Part shown: positions 16,465 to 25,752 of the stretch, piece by piece
How the letters are laid out: the number at the start of each line of letters is the position of its first letter
How positions within the stretch are numbered: the stretch's first letter is position 1
Assembly (NCBI GenBank): GCA_035540495.1
Contig: DATLGL010000063.1
Span: 1-64,000 of the forward strand
Direction of reading: 5' to 3'
Origin: DASVEG01 sp035540495
Lineage (GTDB): Bacteria > Actinomycetota > Acidimicrobiia > Acidimicrobiales > CADCTF01
DNA length: 64,000 nucleotides
Program-made: the position numbers and the translations under genes
The notes under the pieces: model-generated
Told to the model about the DNA's origin: nothing
Database searches by the model: none
What the model saw: the letters and a program-made list of their open reading frames with translations, nothing else

Positions 16465-19400
16465 CTACCCCACGAGCGACTGCAACTCGCGCCGAACGCG
16501 CTCCTCGCTGACCTTGATCGGCGTGCGCATGTGCTGGGCGAAGACGCTGACCCGCAGCTCCTCGATCATCCAGCGGACGTCTTGCGCGGCGGTGGAGAAG
16601 CGCCGGCTCGCCGGCAACGTCGCGAGCACCCGCTCGTAGTCGTCTTCGAGGCGCTGGATGCGTCGCATCCGATCCGCGTCGCGCGCGACGTCCCCCGGGA
16701 TCTTGTCGAGGCGGTGCGCGATGGCGTCGAGGTAGCGGCGAACGTCGCGAAGGCGGTCGCTCCCGATGACGGCCACGAAGCCGGGGAAGACGAAGCGTGC
16801 GACCTGGGAGCGGATGTCGTCCTGCGCGGCTGCCAGCGCGGGCGATGTGATGCTCGCGACCCGCACGTCGATGTCGCGCACGGCGGCGAGGACGTCCGCA
16901 GCGAGCCTCGCAACGGCGAGCGCGGCGTCGGGCAACTGCGCCTTCACGTACGCGTGGAGATCGCGCCACCCGTCCTCGTCCCACGCCGGGCCGCCCCGAG
17001 CGACGACCAACTCGTCGAGCGCGGTTTCCACGCACTCGTCGAGCAGCTGGCGGACCGTCGGGTACGGCCCGTGCGCCAGCGCCAGCTTCGCCGCGTTGCT
17101 CAGCCGCCTGTCGAGGTTCGGGACGGGTGAAGCGACGGTGAGCAGGAGCAGACGCCGCGTGCCGGACCACATCGCCCGCTGTTGCTCGCCTGGCGTCTCG
17201 AAGAGGCGGAGACCGACCGACGATCCCTCGTCGACGAGCGCGGGATAGGCCTTCACCGTATGGCCACCTCGCCGCGACTCGACCTCGCGCTCGATGGTGC
17301 CGAACGTCCACGACGTTGCGCCCGACTGCTCCGTCGATCCGGCCGCCTTGGCGATCGCCTCACGCACCCGACCCTGCAGCCGTTCCTTCAGGGCTTCGAG
17401 GTCGCGCCCCGAAGCGAGCGTGCGGCGCTGGTCGTCTTCGACGATGAACAGCATGCGGAGATGCGGGGGCAGCACGTCGAGGTGCCAGTCGGCCGCGCGC
17501 CACCGCTCGCCCGAGTGACTGGTGACGTAGTGGGCGAGCGTCGGCAGGAGCGGGCCGCTCGACGGGCCGTAGGAGGTGAGGAAGTCGCGCGCCGAGTCGG
17601 GAGCGGGGACGAAGTGGCGGCGCACGTCCTTCGGCAGCGCGCGCAGCAGCGACGTGACGAGCTCGAGTCGCAGCCCCGGGATGTGCCAGTCGAAGCCGTC
17701 GGCCCGTACCCGGTTGAGGACCGCGACGGGTATGTGGACCGCCGCGCCGTCGTCGTCGGATGTCGGGTCGAACACGTAGCTCATCGGCAGTTCGAGATCG
17801 CCCTGGCGGCACGTGTCGGGGAAGTCGTCGAGGCGGATGCCGCGCACCGACGAATGGAGCAGCGTCTCCATCGCGAAGTCGAGGAGATCGGGCCGCTTCT
17901 GCCGCTCCCGCTTCCACCACCCGTCGAACGACCGGGCCGACACCACGTCCGGGCCGACACGCGCGTCGTAGAAGTCGAAGAGCTCGTCCTGACCGACGAG
18001 CAGGTCGTGGCGCCGCACCCGGTCCTCGAGGCGGCGGATCTCCTCGATCCTCCGCTCGTTCTCGCGCCAGAACCGGTGCGGCGTCTTCCAGTCACCCTCG
18101 ACCAGCGCGTGGCGGACGAACATCTCGCGAGCGACCGGCGGGTCGATGCGTCCGTAGTTCACCCGGCGCGAGGTGACGATGGGGAGGCCGTAGAGGGTGA
18201 CACGTTCGTTGGCCATCGCCGCGCCCCGCTCCGCGTCCCACTCGGGCTCGGTGTAGCTGCGCTTCACGAGGTGGCCCGCGACCTTCTCGACCCAGTCGGG
18301 GTCGATGCGAGCCACGATGCGGGCCCACAGCCGGGTCGTCTCCACCAGCTCGGCCGCCATGACCCACTTGGGCGGCTTCCGGAACAACGCGGAGCCGGGG
18401 CTGATCATGAACCGTGCGTTGCGGGCGCCCAAGTACTCCGGCCGCTCCCCGTCCTTCATGCCGATCTGTGAGATGAGCCCCGACAGCAGCGACAGGTGGA
18501 TCGAGTCGGCGTCGGCCGGCTCGGTGTTGAGGTGCACGCCCAGCTGCTTGGTCATCTGCCGCAGCTGGCTGTAGATGTCCTGCCACTCACGCACCCGCAG
18601 GTAGTTGAGGTACTCCCGGCGGCACAGCTTGCGGAACTGGTTCGACGACAGCTCGCGCTGCTGCTCGCGCAAGTAGTCCCAGAGGCGAACCAGGGTGATG
18701 AAGTCGGAGTCCTTGTCGGCGAATCGGCGGTGCATCTCGTCGGCCGCCTGCTGCTTCTCCTGGGGTCGCTCGCGTGGGTCCTGGATCGACAGCGCGGCGG
18801 CGATCACCATCACCTCGCGCACGCACCCGTGCTTGCCCGCCTCGATGACCATGCGGGCCAGGCGAGGGTCGAGCGGGAGCTGGGCGAGCTTGCGCCCGAG
18901 CGGTGTCAGGCGGTGGTCGACGTCGCTGTCGCTGTCGCGCGCCGCGTCGAGCGCGCCGAGCTCCTCGAGCAGCACGATGCCGTCTTTGATGTTGCGCGCC
19001 TCCGGCGGCTCCACGAACGGGAACGCCGCGATGTCGCCGAGGCCGATCGCCGCCATCTGGAGGATGACCGACGCGAGGTTCGTCCGGAGGATCTCGGGTT
19101 CGGTGAAGGCGGGACGCGATTCGAAGTCATCTTCGCTGTAGAGGCGGATGCAGATGCCCGGCGCGACACGTCCGCAACGACCCGCCCGCTGGTTGGCCGC
19201 GGCCTGGGAGATCGGCTCGATCGGGAGCCGCTGGACCTTCGTCCGCCGGTTGTACCTCGACACGCGCGCCGTGCCCGCGTCGACGACGTAGCGGATGCCC
19301 GGAACGGTGAGCGAGGTCTCCGCGACGTTGGTCGCGAGCACGACACGGCGGCCGGCGTGGGGCTCGAACACGCGGTGCTGCTCGGCCGAGCTGAGGCGGG

Positions 19401-20370
19401 CGTAGAGCGGGAGGATCTCGGTGTGGGCGAAGTCGGCCGCGTGCAGCGCGTCGGCCGTGTCGCGGATCTCGCGCTCTCCGCTGAGGAACACGAGGACGTC
19501 TCCGTTGCCTTCGTCCTGCAGTTCGTCGACCGCGTCGACGATCGCCTGGACCTGGTCGCGATCGACGTCGTCGGCATCGTCGTCGCCCTCGATCGTGAGC
19601 GGCCGGTAGCGCACCTCCACCGGGTAGGTGCGCCCGGTCACCTCCACGATCGGCGCGGCGTCGAAGTGCTCCGAGAAGCGTTGCGTGTCGATCGTTGCCG
19701 ACGTCACGATGACCTTGAGGTCGGGCCGGCGGGGGAGCAGCTGCTTGAGGTAGCCGAGGATGAAGTCGATGTTGAGGCTGCGCTCGTGCGCCTCGTCGAT
19801 GATCAGCGTGTCGTACCGAGTGAGATCGCGATCGCGCTGGATCTCGGCGAGCAGGATGCCGTCGGTCATGAGACGGACGAGGGTGTCGTCGCTGACCTGG
19901 TCGGTGAAGCGGACCGTGTAGCCGACGATCTCCCCGACCGACGTGTCGAGCTCCTCGGCGACGCGCTCGGCCAGCGTCCGCGCCGCGATCCGGCGTGGCT
20001 GGGTGTGGCCGATGAGTCCCCGCACGCCTCGACCGAGCTCGAGGCAGATCTTCGGGAGCTGGGTGCTCTTGCCCGAGCCGGTCTCACCGGCGACGATCAC
20101 GACCTGGGAGTCGCGGATGGCGGCGAGGATCTCGTCCTTGCGTTCGCTGACGGGGAGATCCTTCGGGTACTTCGGCGCAACCGGTCGAATCGCCGCCCGG
20201 CGTGCCACCTTGGTCTCGGCCTCACCGATGTCCCGCACGAGCCGGTCGAGCGCAGCCCCGCCCTTCGTCGTCGCCTCCCGCACGCGACGACGCAGGCGAC
20301 GCTGATCGCGCAGCATCACCGAGTCGAGCCGCTCGTGCAGCTCAAGGCGAGTGGGGGAGGAGGACGTCAT
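16465..20370 (-). CDS. hrpA: ATP-dependent RNA helicase HrpA (DEAH box)
   Basis: 1301 aa, normal length for HrpA. Seen in order: GETGSGKSTQ (Walker A), TQPRRIAA, IIDEAHERS (DEAH), VTSATID, the helicase C region with NVAETSLTVPGIRYVVD and QRAGRCGR, then HA2/OB domains and the long HrpA-specific C-terminal extension. The family acts on RNA and rescues stalled ribosomes. ATG 20370 (MTSSSPTRLELHERL) is chosen; the longer frame upstream is not family-like. Confidence 0.95.
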   Translation of the reverse strand: MTSSSPTRLELHERLDSVMLRDQRRLRRRVREATTKGGAALDRLVRDIGEAETKVARRAAIRPVAPKYPKDLPVSERKDEILAAIRDSQVVIVAGETGSGKSTQLPKICLELGRGVRGLIGHTQPRRIAARTLAERVAEELDTSVGEIVGYTVRFTDQVSDDTLVRLMTDGILLAEIQRDRDLTRYDTLIIDEAHERSLNIDFILGYLKQLLPRRPDLKVIVTSATIDTQRFSEHFDAAPIVEVTGRTYPVEVRYRPLTIEGDDDADDVDRDQVQAIVDAVDELQDEGNGDVLVFLSGEREIRDTADALHAADFAHTEILPLYARLSSAEQHRVFEPHAGRRVVLATNVAETSLTVPGIRYVVDAGTARVSRYNRRTKVQRLPIEPISQAAANQRAGRCGRVAPGICIRLYSEDDFESRPAFTEPEILRTNLASVILQMAAIGLGDIAAFPFVEPPEARNIKDGIVLLEELGALDAARDSDSDVDHRLTPLGRKLAQLPLDPRLARMVIEAGKHGCVREVMVIAAALSIQDPRERPQEKQQAADEMHRRFADKDSDFITLVRLWDYLREQQRELSSNQFRKLCRREYLNYLRVREWQDIYSQLRQMTKQLGVHLNTEPADADSIHLSLLSGLISQIGMKDGERPEYLGARNARFMISPGSALFRKPPKWVMAAELVETTRLWARIVARIDPDWVEKVAGHLVKRSYTEPEWDAERGAAMANERVTLYGLPIVTSRRVNYGRIDPPVAREMFVRHALVEGDWKTPHRFWRENERRIEEIRRLEDRVRRHDLLVGQDELFDFYDARVGPDVVSARSFDGWWKRERQKRPDLLDFAMETLLHSSVRGIRLDDFPDTCRQGDLELPMSYVFDPTSDDDGAAVHIPVAVLNRVRADGFDWHIPGLRLELVTSLLRALPKDVRRHFVPAPDSARDFLTSYGPSSGPLLPTLAHYVTSHSGERWRAADWHLDVLPPHLRMLFIVEDDQRRTLASGRDLEALKERLQGRVREAIAKAAGSTEQSGATSWTFGTIEREVESRRGGHTVKAYPALVDEGSSVGLRLFETPGEQQRAMWSGTRRLLLLTVASPVPNLDRRLSNAAKLALAHGPYPTVRQLLDECVETALDELVVARGGPAWDEDGWRDLHAYVKAQLPDAALAVARLAADVLAAVRDIDVRVASITSPALAAAQDDIRSQVARFVFPGFVAVIGSDRLRDVRRYLDAIAHRLDKIPGDVARDADRMRRIQRLEDDYERVLATLPASRRFSTAAQDVRWMIEELRVSVFAQHMRTPIKVSEERVRRELQSLVG

Positions 20371-20425
20371 CGCTGAGTACCACAACAGCCTGCTGCGTTC
20401 TGCGCATTTCGGGTACAGCCGACCC

Positions 20426-20584
20426 ATGCCCGATGAGACGCAGGAGCAGAACGGTGGTACCCAGGAGCGAGTCGAGGCCACCGGCGGCGCCGGGCCGGTG
20501 GGCCAGCCGCTCGACCCCGACAGCCGCGAGGGCGACGAGCACCGAGGCGACGCCGGGTACCTCGAAGACGCTCAGGAAGACTGA
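20426..20584 (+). CDS. Small acidic hypothetical protein
   Basis: 52 aa, starting MPDETQEQNGG and ending EDAQED, almost entirely polar and acidic, predicted disordered. It starts 56 bp from the divergent hrpA start and overlaps the end of the convergent P-loop gene by 13 bp. TACAGC upstream could be a weak -10. No family recognised. Composition is unlike a random out-of-frame translation here, but support is modest. Confidence 0.35.
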   Translation: MPDETQEQNGGTQERVEATGGAGPVGQPLDPDSREGDEHRGDAGYLEDAQED

Positions 20585-21135
20585 CGTAGCGCGTCGTCGG
20601 TGACGGTCGCCTCGCCGGCCCTGGCGAGGATCTCGTCGACGACGTCGTCGGGCGTCATCGCGGAGGTGTCGATCCACAGCCCGATGCGCGGGATCGCGTG
20701 CACGGCTTCGATGTTGGCGTCGACCGTGAACCCACCCTTGTACGCCACCTTCCCGGTGGTTTCGCGCCGGAATCGATCCCTCGCGGTCACCGCTTCCGCC
20801 GATGGGTCGAGGACGACCAGGTGTCTCGGCCGTGTGGTGATCGCCTCGAGCCACACCACGACGTCGTCGCCGTAGATCGTGTCTTGCGCGACGGTCGTGA
20901 AGCCGGCGCCGGCGTACGCGTTCGCGGCGTGGGCGGACAGGCCGTACCGGAGGTCGAGCAGCCGTCTGGCTTCTGCGTCATCCCCTTGCATCGGGTGGAC
21001 CCACCCGGCCACGGCCCATCGGTAGAAGTGCGCGCCCCGCACGTGGACCGCCGGATCGAACCGGCGAGCGAGGAGGTCGGCCGTGGTCGATTTGCCTGCG
21101 GCTTGCGCTCCCGCGATCAACCACACCGAGCTCAT
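20572..21135 (-). CDS. P-loop kinase-like ATPase (zeta-toxin/AAA_33 type)
   Basis: 187 aa. The N-terminus carries a Walker A motif, AGAQAAGKST. A later Asp-containing strand (LVVLDPSAEAV) and an Arg-rich lid (ARDRFRRETTGK) fit a nucleoside/nucleotide kinase fold related to zeta toxins and chloramphenicol phosphotransferase-like kinases. Substrate unknown. No antitoxin-like partner is evident apart from the small acidic frame that overlaps its 3' end on the other strand, which is not a typical arrangement. Confidence 0.75.
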   Translation of the reverse strand: MSSVWLIAGAQAAGKSTTADLLARRFDPAVHVRGAHFYRWAVAGWVHPMQGDDAEARRLLDLRYGLSAHAANAYAGAGFTTVAQDTIYGDDVVVWLEAITTRPRHLVVLDPSAEAVTARDRFRRETTGKVAYKGGFTVDANIEAVHAIPRIGLWIDTSAMTPDDVVDEILARAGEATVTDDALRQSS

Positions 21136-21182
21136 CCGCAGATCTTCGCGGCCGCAGTCGCGCGGCGGACAGAATTTCGCGG

Positions 21183-21782
21183 ATGGGTAGCGGGGACCGG
21201 TGGAACGCCAATCTCCACGCGTTCGACCGCGTTCTCCGTGATGTCCCGCCGCATGCGCGACGCGGGCTCGACGTCGGGTGCGGCGAGGGCGAGACCGCCC
21301 GACGCCTCAGGCGGCGCGTCCAGTCGGTGGTCGGCATCGATCCGCACGAGCCGAGCATCACGCAGGCCCGGTCGTACGGCGACGACATCGAGTACGTGGT
21401 CGGCGATGTCTTCGAAGCCACCATCCCCGGGGCGCCGTTCGACGTCGTCACCGCGTGCGCGATGCTCCATCACGTCGACCACCGACGCGCTCTCGAACGC
21501 TTGGCGACGCTGGTGGCACCCGGCGGCACGCTGCTCGTCGTCGGCTTGTCATTCGCCCGCGACCCGAGCGACTACGCGAGAGATGTTTGGGATGCCATCA
21601 CGATCCGACGCCACCTGCTGATGAAGCGTGAGTGGCACACCACGGCCCCGATCGTGTGGCCGCCACCGTTGAGCTACGACCAGGTGCGCTCGGTGACGCG
21701 CTCCGTGCTTCCGACGTGCGACGTGCGACGGGTGCCCTACTTCCGGTACTCGATCGTGTGGAAGCGACCTCGGCATGTCTGA
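21183..21782 (+). CDS. Class I SAM-dependent methyltransferase
   Basis: 199 aa. SAM-binding motif I is LDVGCGEGETARRL; acidic motif II is VGIDPHEP; motif IV is DVVTACAMLHHVD, all typical of the Methyltransf_11/25 group. Substrate unknown. ATG start with no clear SD. Followed after 174 bp by the APH-like gene on the same strand. Confidence 0.88.
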   Translation: MGSGDRWNANLHAFDRVLRDVPPHARRGLDVGCGEGETARRLRRRVQSVVGIDPHEPSITQARSYGDDIEYVVGDVFEATIPGAPFDVVTACAMLHHVDHRRALERLATLVAPGGTLLVVGLSFARDPSDYARDVWDAITIRRHLLMKREWHTTAPIVWPPPLSYDQVRSVTRSVLPTCDVRRVPYFRYSIVWKRPRHV

Positions 21783-21956
21783 GTTCGGTGGTCTGGTCGC
21801 GACGTCGTTGACCGATTGGGGCGATAGGAGTACGTTCGCCACAGCGCGGAACGAGGCCGCGTCGAGACTCGCCGGAAGGCTGGAAGCCACCTCCTCATCT
21901 GCATCGAGCAGAGCGTTCGCCTGTTGCGAGTCCGGGCGACCACGTCGAGGAGAACC

Positions 21957-23129
21957 ATGAGGATCCTTCCGGACAACCCCAACTTCGAGTTCCTGCGCCA
22001 GGAGGCCAAAGACCTCCTCGCCGCCATGCGCGAAACCGATCCGACTGCAGCGCTGTCCGCCGCGCAGCACGAGCTCGCCGTGCAGTACGGCTGCCGTTCG
22101 TGGGCTGCGCTTCGCGACGAGGTCGAGCGCCGTCGACAGTCGCTGCCGTCGGCGCCGCCTGCGTTGGTCGACGCCCTCGCGGCGGCGTTCGGGCTCGGCG
22201 AGCTGAGCACTCCCGCGCAGCCGATCGCGTTCGAACCGATGGGACGCACGTGGCGCCTCCAGACATCCACGGGGCAGTGGATCGCCAGACCGCAGTACCA
22301 CTGGATGAGCAACGGCCAGGCGGAGCTCGGTGAGCGGCTGCGGGTCGCCGCTGCCGGTGCGGGTGTCGCGTCACCGGCACCGCGGCGCACTCCCGAGGGC
22401 GACCTCGTGGTGCGCATCGACGACGTCCCGTGGCGCGTCGACCAGTGGATCGAGCACGGGCCGCTGACGACGCGACCGATAGCGGCGATGACCGCACGAG
22501 CCGTCGGCGAGCTGCTCGGGAAGCTCCACGCGCTCGCGATCCCGTCGGACGTGCCGTTCCACGCGTACACGACGACGCGGCGGCCGATGTCGACGTGGTA
22601 CGAGCTCATCGACCGCGGGCGAGTTGCGGGCAAGGGATGGGTCGACGAACTGGTCGCTCTCCTGCCCGCGATCGAGGAGCTCCGCGCCGTTCCCGATCCG
22701 TCCCTCGACGACCCGATCCTCGGCAACTGCCTGATCAACGAAGACACCGTGCGTCTCGGCCATCGCGGTGAGCTCGTCGTCACGGAGTGGGGCTTCACCG
22801 GTTCCGTCACGCCGAGCCTCGAGTTCGCGAGCGTCCTGACGCATCTGGTGCATCGTCCGTCGATCAACGTCGTCGCCGCTCGCGCGTTCGCCGAGGGATA
22901 CGCGTCGATCACCGGGTCGGTTCCGGTCCTCGACCGTTCGTCGTTCCTGTTCGAGATCGGCGGCTGGTTCAACTGGACCTGGAATCAGCTGTGCGAGTCG
23001 ACCGCGCCGACCGACGCCGACCGTGCGTGGCTCGCGGAACACGAAGGTCGCGAGTCGCTCGCTCACCCGATGACCGTCGAGACGATCGATCGCCTGATCG
23101 ACGCGGTGAGCGCGGCGCCGGCCCCGTAG
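21957..23129 (+). CDS. Aminoglycoside-phosphotransferase-like protein with N-terminal ankyrin-associated module
   Basis: 390 aa. GAGGAG lies just before ATG 21957. The first ~60 residues (DNPNFEFLRQEAKDLL, YGCRSWAALRDEVE) match a short module common at the N-terminus of ankyrin-repeat and glyoxalase proteins. The rest is APH/choline-kinase-like. The catalytic HGDxHPGN loop reads LDDPILGN and the metal-binding IDW reads TEW (Asp to Glu), so activity may be altered or lost. The substrate is unknown and resistance function is not implied. Confidence 0.7.
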   Translation: MRILPDNPNFEFLRQEAKDLLAAMRETDPTAALSAAQHELAVQYGCRSWAALRDEVERRRQSLPSAPPALVDALAAAFGLGELSTPAQPIAFEPMGRTWRLQTSTGQWIARPQYHWMSNGQAELGERLRVAAAGAGVASPAPRRTPEGDLVVRIDDVPWRVDQWIEHGPLTTRPIAAMTARAVGELLGKLHALAIPSDVPFHAYTTTRRPMSTWYELIDRGRVAGKGWVDELVALLPAIEELRAVPDPSLDDPILGNCLINEDTVRLGHRGELVVTEWGFTGSVTPSLEFASVLTHLVHRPSINVVAARAFAEGYASITGSVPVLDRSSFLFEIGGWFNWTWNQLCESTAPTDADRAWLAEHEGRESLAHPMTVETIDRLIDAVSAAPAP

Positions 23130-23149
23130 ATCGGCCTACCGTCCTCTTC

Positions 23150-23563
23150 ATGGACGTGTACGAGCGGAGCACGCGTGCGGCGCGCGTGCGCAAGCTCTGG
23201 AAGCGGCTCGGCACGGTCGACGGGTTCATGGAAGGCGCGTCGATCTTCAGCGACTCCGACGACGATCGGGCGTACTTCGTCAACGGCACCCAGGTGGCCA
23301 ATCTGGTGGGCGACTCAGTGGCCTTGCGTCTCACGAGGAAGGTCGTGAGCGCGCACCGCGCGCGCCTCAAGGCGGAGCCGAGCGTCGACCTGTTGCGGAG
23401 CGGTTCCGACTGGATCGGCGTCAGCGTCACCACCGCACGGGACGCCGACCTGGTGCTCGAGCTGGCCGCGCTCGTCGCCGAGGCCCACCTGCCATCTCCG
23501 GGGACGCCGGTGAAGCCGCCGCCGGAAGGCGCGGAGCTCGCCCGGCGACGGCGCTTCCACTGA
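23150..23563 (+). CDS. DUF5519-like small protein
   Basis: 137 aa. Pattern: SDSDDDRAYFVNGTQVANL, then VSAHRARLKAEPSV and SDWIGVSV, resembling the DUF5519 ('luciferase domain') family; biochemical role unknown. TACCGT (23137-23142) ends 7 nt before ATG with no SD: likely leaderless. The preceding gene ends 21 bp upstream. Confidence 0.65.
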   Translation: MDVYERSTRAARVRKLWKRLGTVDGFMEGASIFSDSDDDRAYFVNGTQVANLVGDSVALRLTRKVVSAHRARLKAEPSVDLLRSGSDWIGVSVTTARDADLVLELAALVAEAHLPSPGTPVKPPPEGAELARRRRFH

Positions 23564-23580
23564 GCGCCGCGCCGGCCGAG

Positions 23581-23952
23581 TCAGATGCGCGCGAGCCAGT
23601 CGAGCGGGAACGGCGTGCGCGCGAGGGGCTTGACCGCGAGTTGGAACAGCAGGAGCGGCGAGTCGTCGCCGGCCGTGCGGTTCAGGTGGACGACGTGACA
23701 CGCGGTGCAGCGGTGCACGAGCACCCACTCGCCGTCGCCGCGCACCGACACCGCGACCGGTTCCATGCCGGCGCCGCAACGGGCGTCGCGGTCGCCGGGC
23801 ACGTCATCGTCGAGATGGCGGCTCCAGAGGCAGTTGGGGCAGTGGTTGCGGTGCGCGGTGCCGGGCGCGTCAGCGGGGACGTCGAGGTTGCAACGGCGAC
23901 AGCGGAACGTGCTCGGCGGACGCCGAGCGCGGGCGCGGTGCTTGTCGGACAA
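23581..23952 (-). CDS. RNHCP-domain zinc-binding protein
   Basis: 123 aa. FRCRRCNLDVP, HRNHCPNCLWSRHLD, PGDRDARCGAGMEPV and HRCTACHVVHLNRTAGD form the RNHCP domain with paired CxxC/CxxH metal sites. Function unknown in the family. TTG 23952 is chosen because GGAAGG lies about 9-10 nt upstream; a GTG at 24009 would add 19 residues without an SD. The 270 bp upstream to 24222 show no other gene. Confidence 0.8.
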   Translation of the reverse strand: MSDKHRARARRPPSTFRCRRCNLDVPADAPGTAHRNHCPNCLWSRHLDDDVPGDRDARCGAGMEPVAVSVRGDGEWVLVHRCTACHVVHLNRTAGDDSPLLLFQLAVKPLARTPFPLDWLARI

Positions 23953-24222
23953 GGTGGATCGACCTTCCGGGAGCGGTGCTTGATGAGCACGCCGCCCGGC
24001 TCGCGCCACTCGTCAGTCGAGCGGGCGCCAGCCTGAAGGAGCAGGCGACGTCACCACCGCACACACAGTCGTAGCCACACGCCCCTCCTCAGCTCGATCG
24101 TTCGCCGGCGCACAGATGACCACTCGTCTCGCCGCGGAGCAAGCGCATTTCGGCGACCTACGCGACGGATGGCCCCTGTGAGACGGGCACTCGTCGCGCA
24201 GGTCACGACGTGCGACCCGCGG

Positions 24223-24447
24223 CTACGCCACGTATGGGCAGTGACGGCAGCCGGAGTCGCAGCACGTCCCCCGATCGGCCAGGTACTGCGCGGTGAACAC
24301 GAACAGCCCCGTGCCGGGATCGCGGTAGCCGGCGTCGCCGGCGGCCATCGCCGCGCTGTGGGCCGCGAGCACCGCCTCCCGCCCGGGCAGGTCGAGGGGC
24401 AACCGCGACGGATGTGGTTCGTCGAGCGGACGGTCGGCGCGCTTCAT
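24223..24447 (-). CDS. DUF5522-family small protein
   Basis: 74 aa, starting MKRADRPLDEPHPSRL. The core AMAAGDAGYRDPGTGLFVFTA and the tail RGTCCDSGCRHCPY, with five clustered cysteines, match the DUF5522 family (metal or redox site suspected, not shown). Divergently oriented to the threonine ammonia-lyase gene, 36 bp apart. Confidence 0.82.
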   Translation of the reverse strand: MKRADRPLDEPHPSRLPLDLPGREAVLAAHSAAMAAGDAGYRDPGTGLFVFTAQYLADRGTCCDSGCRHCPYVA

Positions 24448-24483
24448 GACTCGCCCGACCGTACGCGGCCAGAATCGTCGCCG

Positions 24484-25710
24484 ATGACCGTCACCTACGC
24501 CGACGTCGAGGCCGCAGCCGCAACGATCGCCGGCCACGTCGTACGCACACCGTCGTCGGTGTCGCAGACGCTGTCGGAGATCTTCGGCTGCACGGTCATC
24601 GTCAAGTTCGAGAACCTCCAGTTCACCGCGGCGTACAAGGAGCGCGGCGCGAGGAACCGCCTCGAGGCGCTCACCGCCGCCGAGAGGTCCGCCGGCGTCG
24701 TCGCCGTGTCCGCCGGGAACCACGCGCAGGCCGTCGCTCGGCATGCCGCGCTGCTCGGCATCCCGGTCACCATCGTCATGCCGCGCACGACGCCGTTCGT
24801 GAAGATCTCCCGGACTCGCCACCTCGGCGCGACCGTCGAACTTCACGGCGACGACCTGGCTGGCGCGATGGTTCGAGGACAGGAGCTCGTGGCCGAGGGC
24901 CGCACGTTCATCCACCCGTTCGACGATCCGTTGATCGTCGCGGGACAGGGCACCGCCGCGGTCGAGCTGCTCACCGACCACCCCGACATCGACTGCCTCG
25001 TCGTGCCCGTCGGCGGCGGCGGGCTGATCGCGGGCTGCGCCGTGGTCGCCGAGGAGCTGGCCTCGGACGTCGAGCTGTTCGGCGTCGAGACCGAGGTGTA
25101 CCCGTCGATGGCTCGCTCGTTGGAAGCCGGCGCCATCACCTCGGTCGGTCCCGGGTCGACCCTCGCCGAGGGGATCGCGGTGTCGGCGCCCGGGGCCGTC
25201 ACGTTCCCCATCGTCCAGCGGCGGGTGCGCGAGGTGCTCGTCGTCAGCGAAGCGGCCATCGAGGACGCAGTGAACCTCGTCCTCGAGATCGAGAAGACCG
25301 TGGTCGAGGGCGCGGCGGCCGCGGGGATCGCCGCGCTCGCCGAGTTCCCGGACCGCTTCCGCGGCCGGACGGTCGGCGTCATCCTGACGGGCGGCAACAT
25401 CGACCCGAGAGTGCTGGCGTCGATCATCGAACGCGGTCTCGTTCGTGCGGGACGGCTGGCGAGGATCCGGGTCGGCATCGACGACCGGCCCGGCGCGTTG
25501 GCCGCGCTCCTGACGATCGCAGGGGAGCAGGGGGCCAACCTGATCGAGGTGTCGCACCAGCGCCTGTTCGCCGACGTGTCGCTGCGGTCGGCCGACGTCG
25601 ACCTCGTGATCGAGGCGATGGACGCGGCGCATCGCGACGCGGTCGTCGACGCGATCTGCGCCGCCGGTTACCGCGCGCGTCTGCTCCCACTCGACGCAGC
25701 GCCGGCATGA
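24484..25710 (+). CDS. ilvA: Threonine ammonia-lyase with ACT domain
   Basis: 408 aa. PLP-dependent conversion of threonine to 2-oxobutanoate and ammonia. The PLP Lys is K52 in FTAAYKERGARN; SAGNHAQAVA and the glycine-rich VPVGGGGLIAG phosphate loop are present. Residues ~325-408 are an ACT domain (GIDDRPGALAALL), suggesting allosteric control. Length and ACT type match the short (TdcB-like) actinobacterial enzymes; whether it is biosynthetic or catabolic is open. ATG 24484 is chosen by homology; no strong SD. Confidence 0.92.
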   Translation: MTVTYADVEAAAATIAGHVVRTPSSVSQTLSEIFGCTVIVKFENLQFTAAYKERGARNRLEALTAAERSAGVVAVSAGNHAQAVARHAALLGIPVTIVMPRTTPFVKISRTRHLGATVELHGDDLAGAMVRGQELVAEGRTFIHPFDDPLIVAGQGTAAVELLTDHPDIDCLVVPVGGGGLIAGCAVVAEELASDVELFGVETEVYPSMARSLEAGAITSVGPGSTLAEGIAVSAPGAVTFPIVQRRVREVLVVSEAAIEDAVNLVLEIEKTVVEGAAAAGIAALAEFPDRFRGRTVGVILTGGNIDPRVLASIIERGLVRAGRLARIRVGIDDRPGALAALLTIAGEQGANLIEVSHQRLFADVSLRSADVDLVIEAMDAAHRDAVVDAICAAGYRARLLPLDAAPA

Positions 25711-25752
25711 ACCGCGCTCCAGGTTTCGTGGGTGCATCCCGATACTTGCCGC

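Noticed and set aside
20426..21135. Toxin-antitoxin reading of the zeta-like P-loop protein and the small acidic frame
   Set aside because: The two are convergent, not co-transcribed, and the small protein has no antitoxin features.
21775..21960. 61-codon frame between the methyltransferase and APH-like genes
   Set aside because: No family features, overlaps the real start of the next gene, Ser/Arg-rich as expected by chance; treated as leader DNA.
23953..24222. Gap of 270 bp between the RNHCP and DUF5522 genes
   Set aside because: Checked for small genes and RNA structures; short frames here have biased, featureless composition. Nothing supportable.
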